Of a DNA stretch of 64,000 nucleotides, positions 63,601 to 64,000 are shown piece by piece; position 1 is the first letter of the stretch; every line of letters begins with the position of its first letter. The DNA comes from Cypionkella sp. (GTDB lineage Bacteria; Pseudomonadota; Alphaproteobacteria; Rhodobacterales; Rhodobacteraceae). The stretch covers positions 1-64,000 of the forward strand of contig JALRIN010000013.1 of the NCBI GenBank assembly GCA_023255415.1, in the 5' to 3' direction. The notes below the pieces were generated by a model. The model saw only the letters and a program-made list of their open reading frames with translations, did not search any database and was not told where the DNA came from. The position numbers were made by a program, and so were the translations under genes.

Positions 63601-64000
63601 CCCGTGCGGGCATTCTGGCGCTAGTCTGGGCCTGTTAACGGGGGGCACTGACATGACGGATATTTTGCAGCAGCTTGAAGCACGTCGCGAGACAGCCCGC
63701 ATGGGCGGCGGCCAGCGCCGCATCGACGCACAGCACGCCAAGGGCAAGCTGACCGCGCGCGAGCGGATTGATCTTTTGCTCGACGAAGGCTCGTTTGAAG
63801 AATTCGACATGTTCGTGGCCCACCGCTGCACCGATTTCGGCATGGAGGCAGAACGCCCGGCAGGCGACGGCGTGGTCACCGGCCGCGGCACCATCGGCGG
63901 GCGTCTGGTCTATGTCTTCTCCAAGGACTTCACGGTCTTCGGCGGCTCGCTGTCGGGCGCGCACGCGGCCAAGATCGTCAAGCTGCAGAAGATGGCGCTG

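Overview
The window looks like a piece of an alphaproteobacterial chromosome, most likely order Rhodobacterales (Roseobacter/Rhodobacter group). Evidence: GC-rich coding with strong third-position bias; a hisD-UPF0262-low-molecular-weight phosphatase operon; a PccR/ScfR-type regulator next to pccB; a DmdA/DmdB/DmdD-like set; a pleD-DUF3572 pair; and a CtrA-type TTAA-N7-TTAA box ahead of an H-NOX/diguanylate cyclase pair. No rRNA, tRNA, CRISPR array, insertion sequence or phage gene was found.

Layout. 0-3.5 kb: a lipoprotein/OmpA pair, miaB and an unrecognised conserved protein. 3.5-11.4 kb: a gluconate/idonate/sugar gene region in advanced decay. A LacI regulator, gluconokinase, gluconate 5-dehydrogenase-like SDR, GlcG-like protein and lyxose isomerase are intact. 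A beta-hydroxyacid dehydrogenase, a 2-hydroxyacid dehydrogenase, an idonate dehydrogenase and a whole sugar ABC importer survive only as internally deleted or frameshifted remnants. 11.5-15.2 kb: an IlvD/Edd sugar-acid dehydratase, a divergent LysR regulator and an intact 2-hydroxyacid dehydrogenase. 15.2-16.8 kb: a direct-repeat array, a cobalamin riboswitch and a NiCoT transporter, probably for cobalt. 16.8-24 kb: a LysR gene divergent from dmdA/dmdB/dmdD-like genes, then a SulP and YeeE/YedE sulfur-transport operon on the other strand. 24-30 kb: hexuronate catabolism (uxaC, uxuB, uxuA divergent from a GntR regulator and kdgK). 30.7-34.8 kb: an overlapping ynjF-ynjB-ynjC-ynjD operon. 34.9-37.4 kb: cytochrome bd/CIO oxidase with a 31-residue accessory subunit. 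37.6-52.7 kb: a Do-type protease, an LPG-synthase-like membrane protein, a two-component system, the hisD operon, a GlxA-like regulator, metG, an aldo/keto reductase, small lipoproteins, an XRE regulator divergent from a desaturase, Nudix and DUF983. 52.8-55 kb: an EF-hand protein and an ECF sigma cassette with a metal-sensor-like protein. 55-60.8 kb: PleD, DUF3572, a HAD phosphatase, an MttB-family methyltransferase and the H-NOX/GGDEF pair. 60.8-64 kb: pccR, an MFS exporter and the 5' part of pccB.

How the genes fit together. The intact parts suggest a marine or plant-associated heterotroph that uses uronates and possibly DMSP and methylated amines, needs B12, and routes propionyl-CoA through PccB. 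The most informative features are the eroding sugar island with an apparently preserved perfect operator, the H-NOX protein lacking its canonical heme ligand, the paired TTTGCAAA sites before pccR, the ynj operon, and the unexplained GTAACGCYGTAA repeats.
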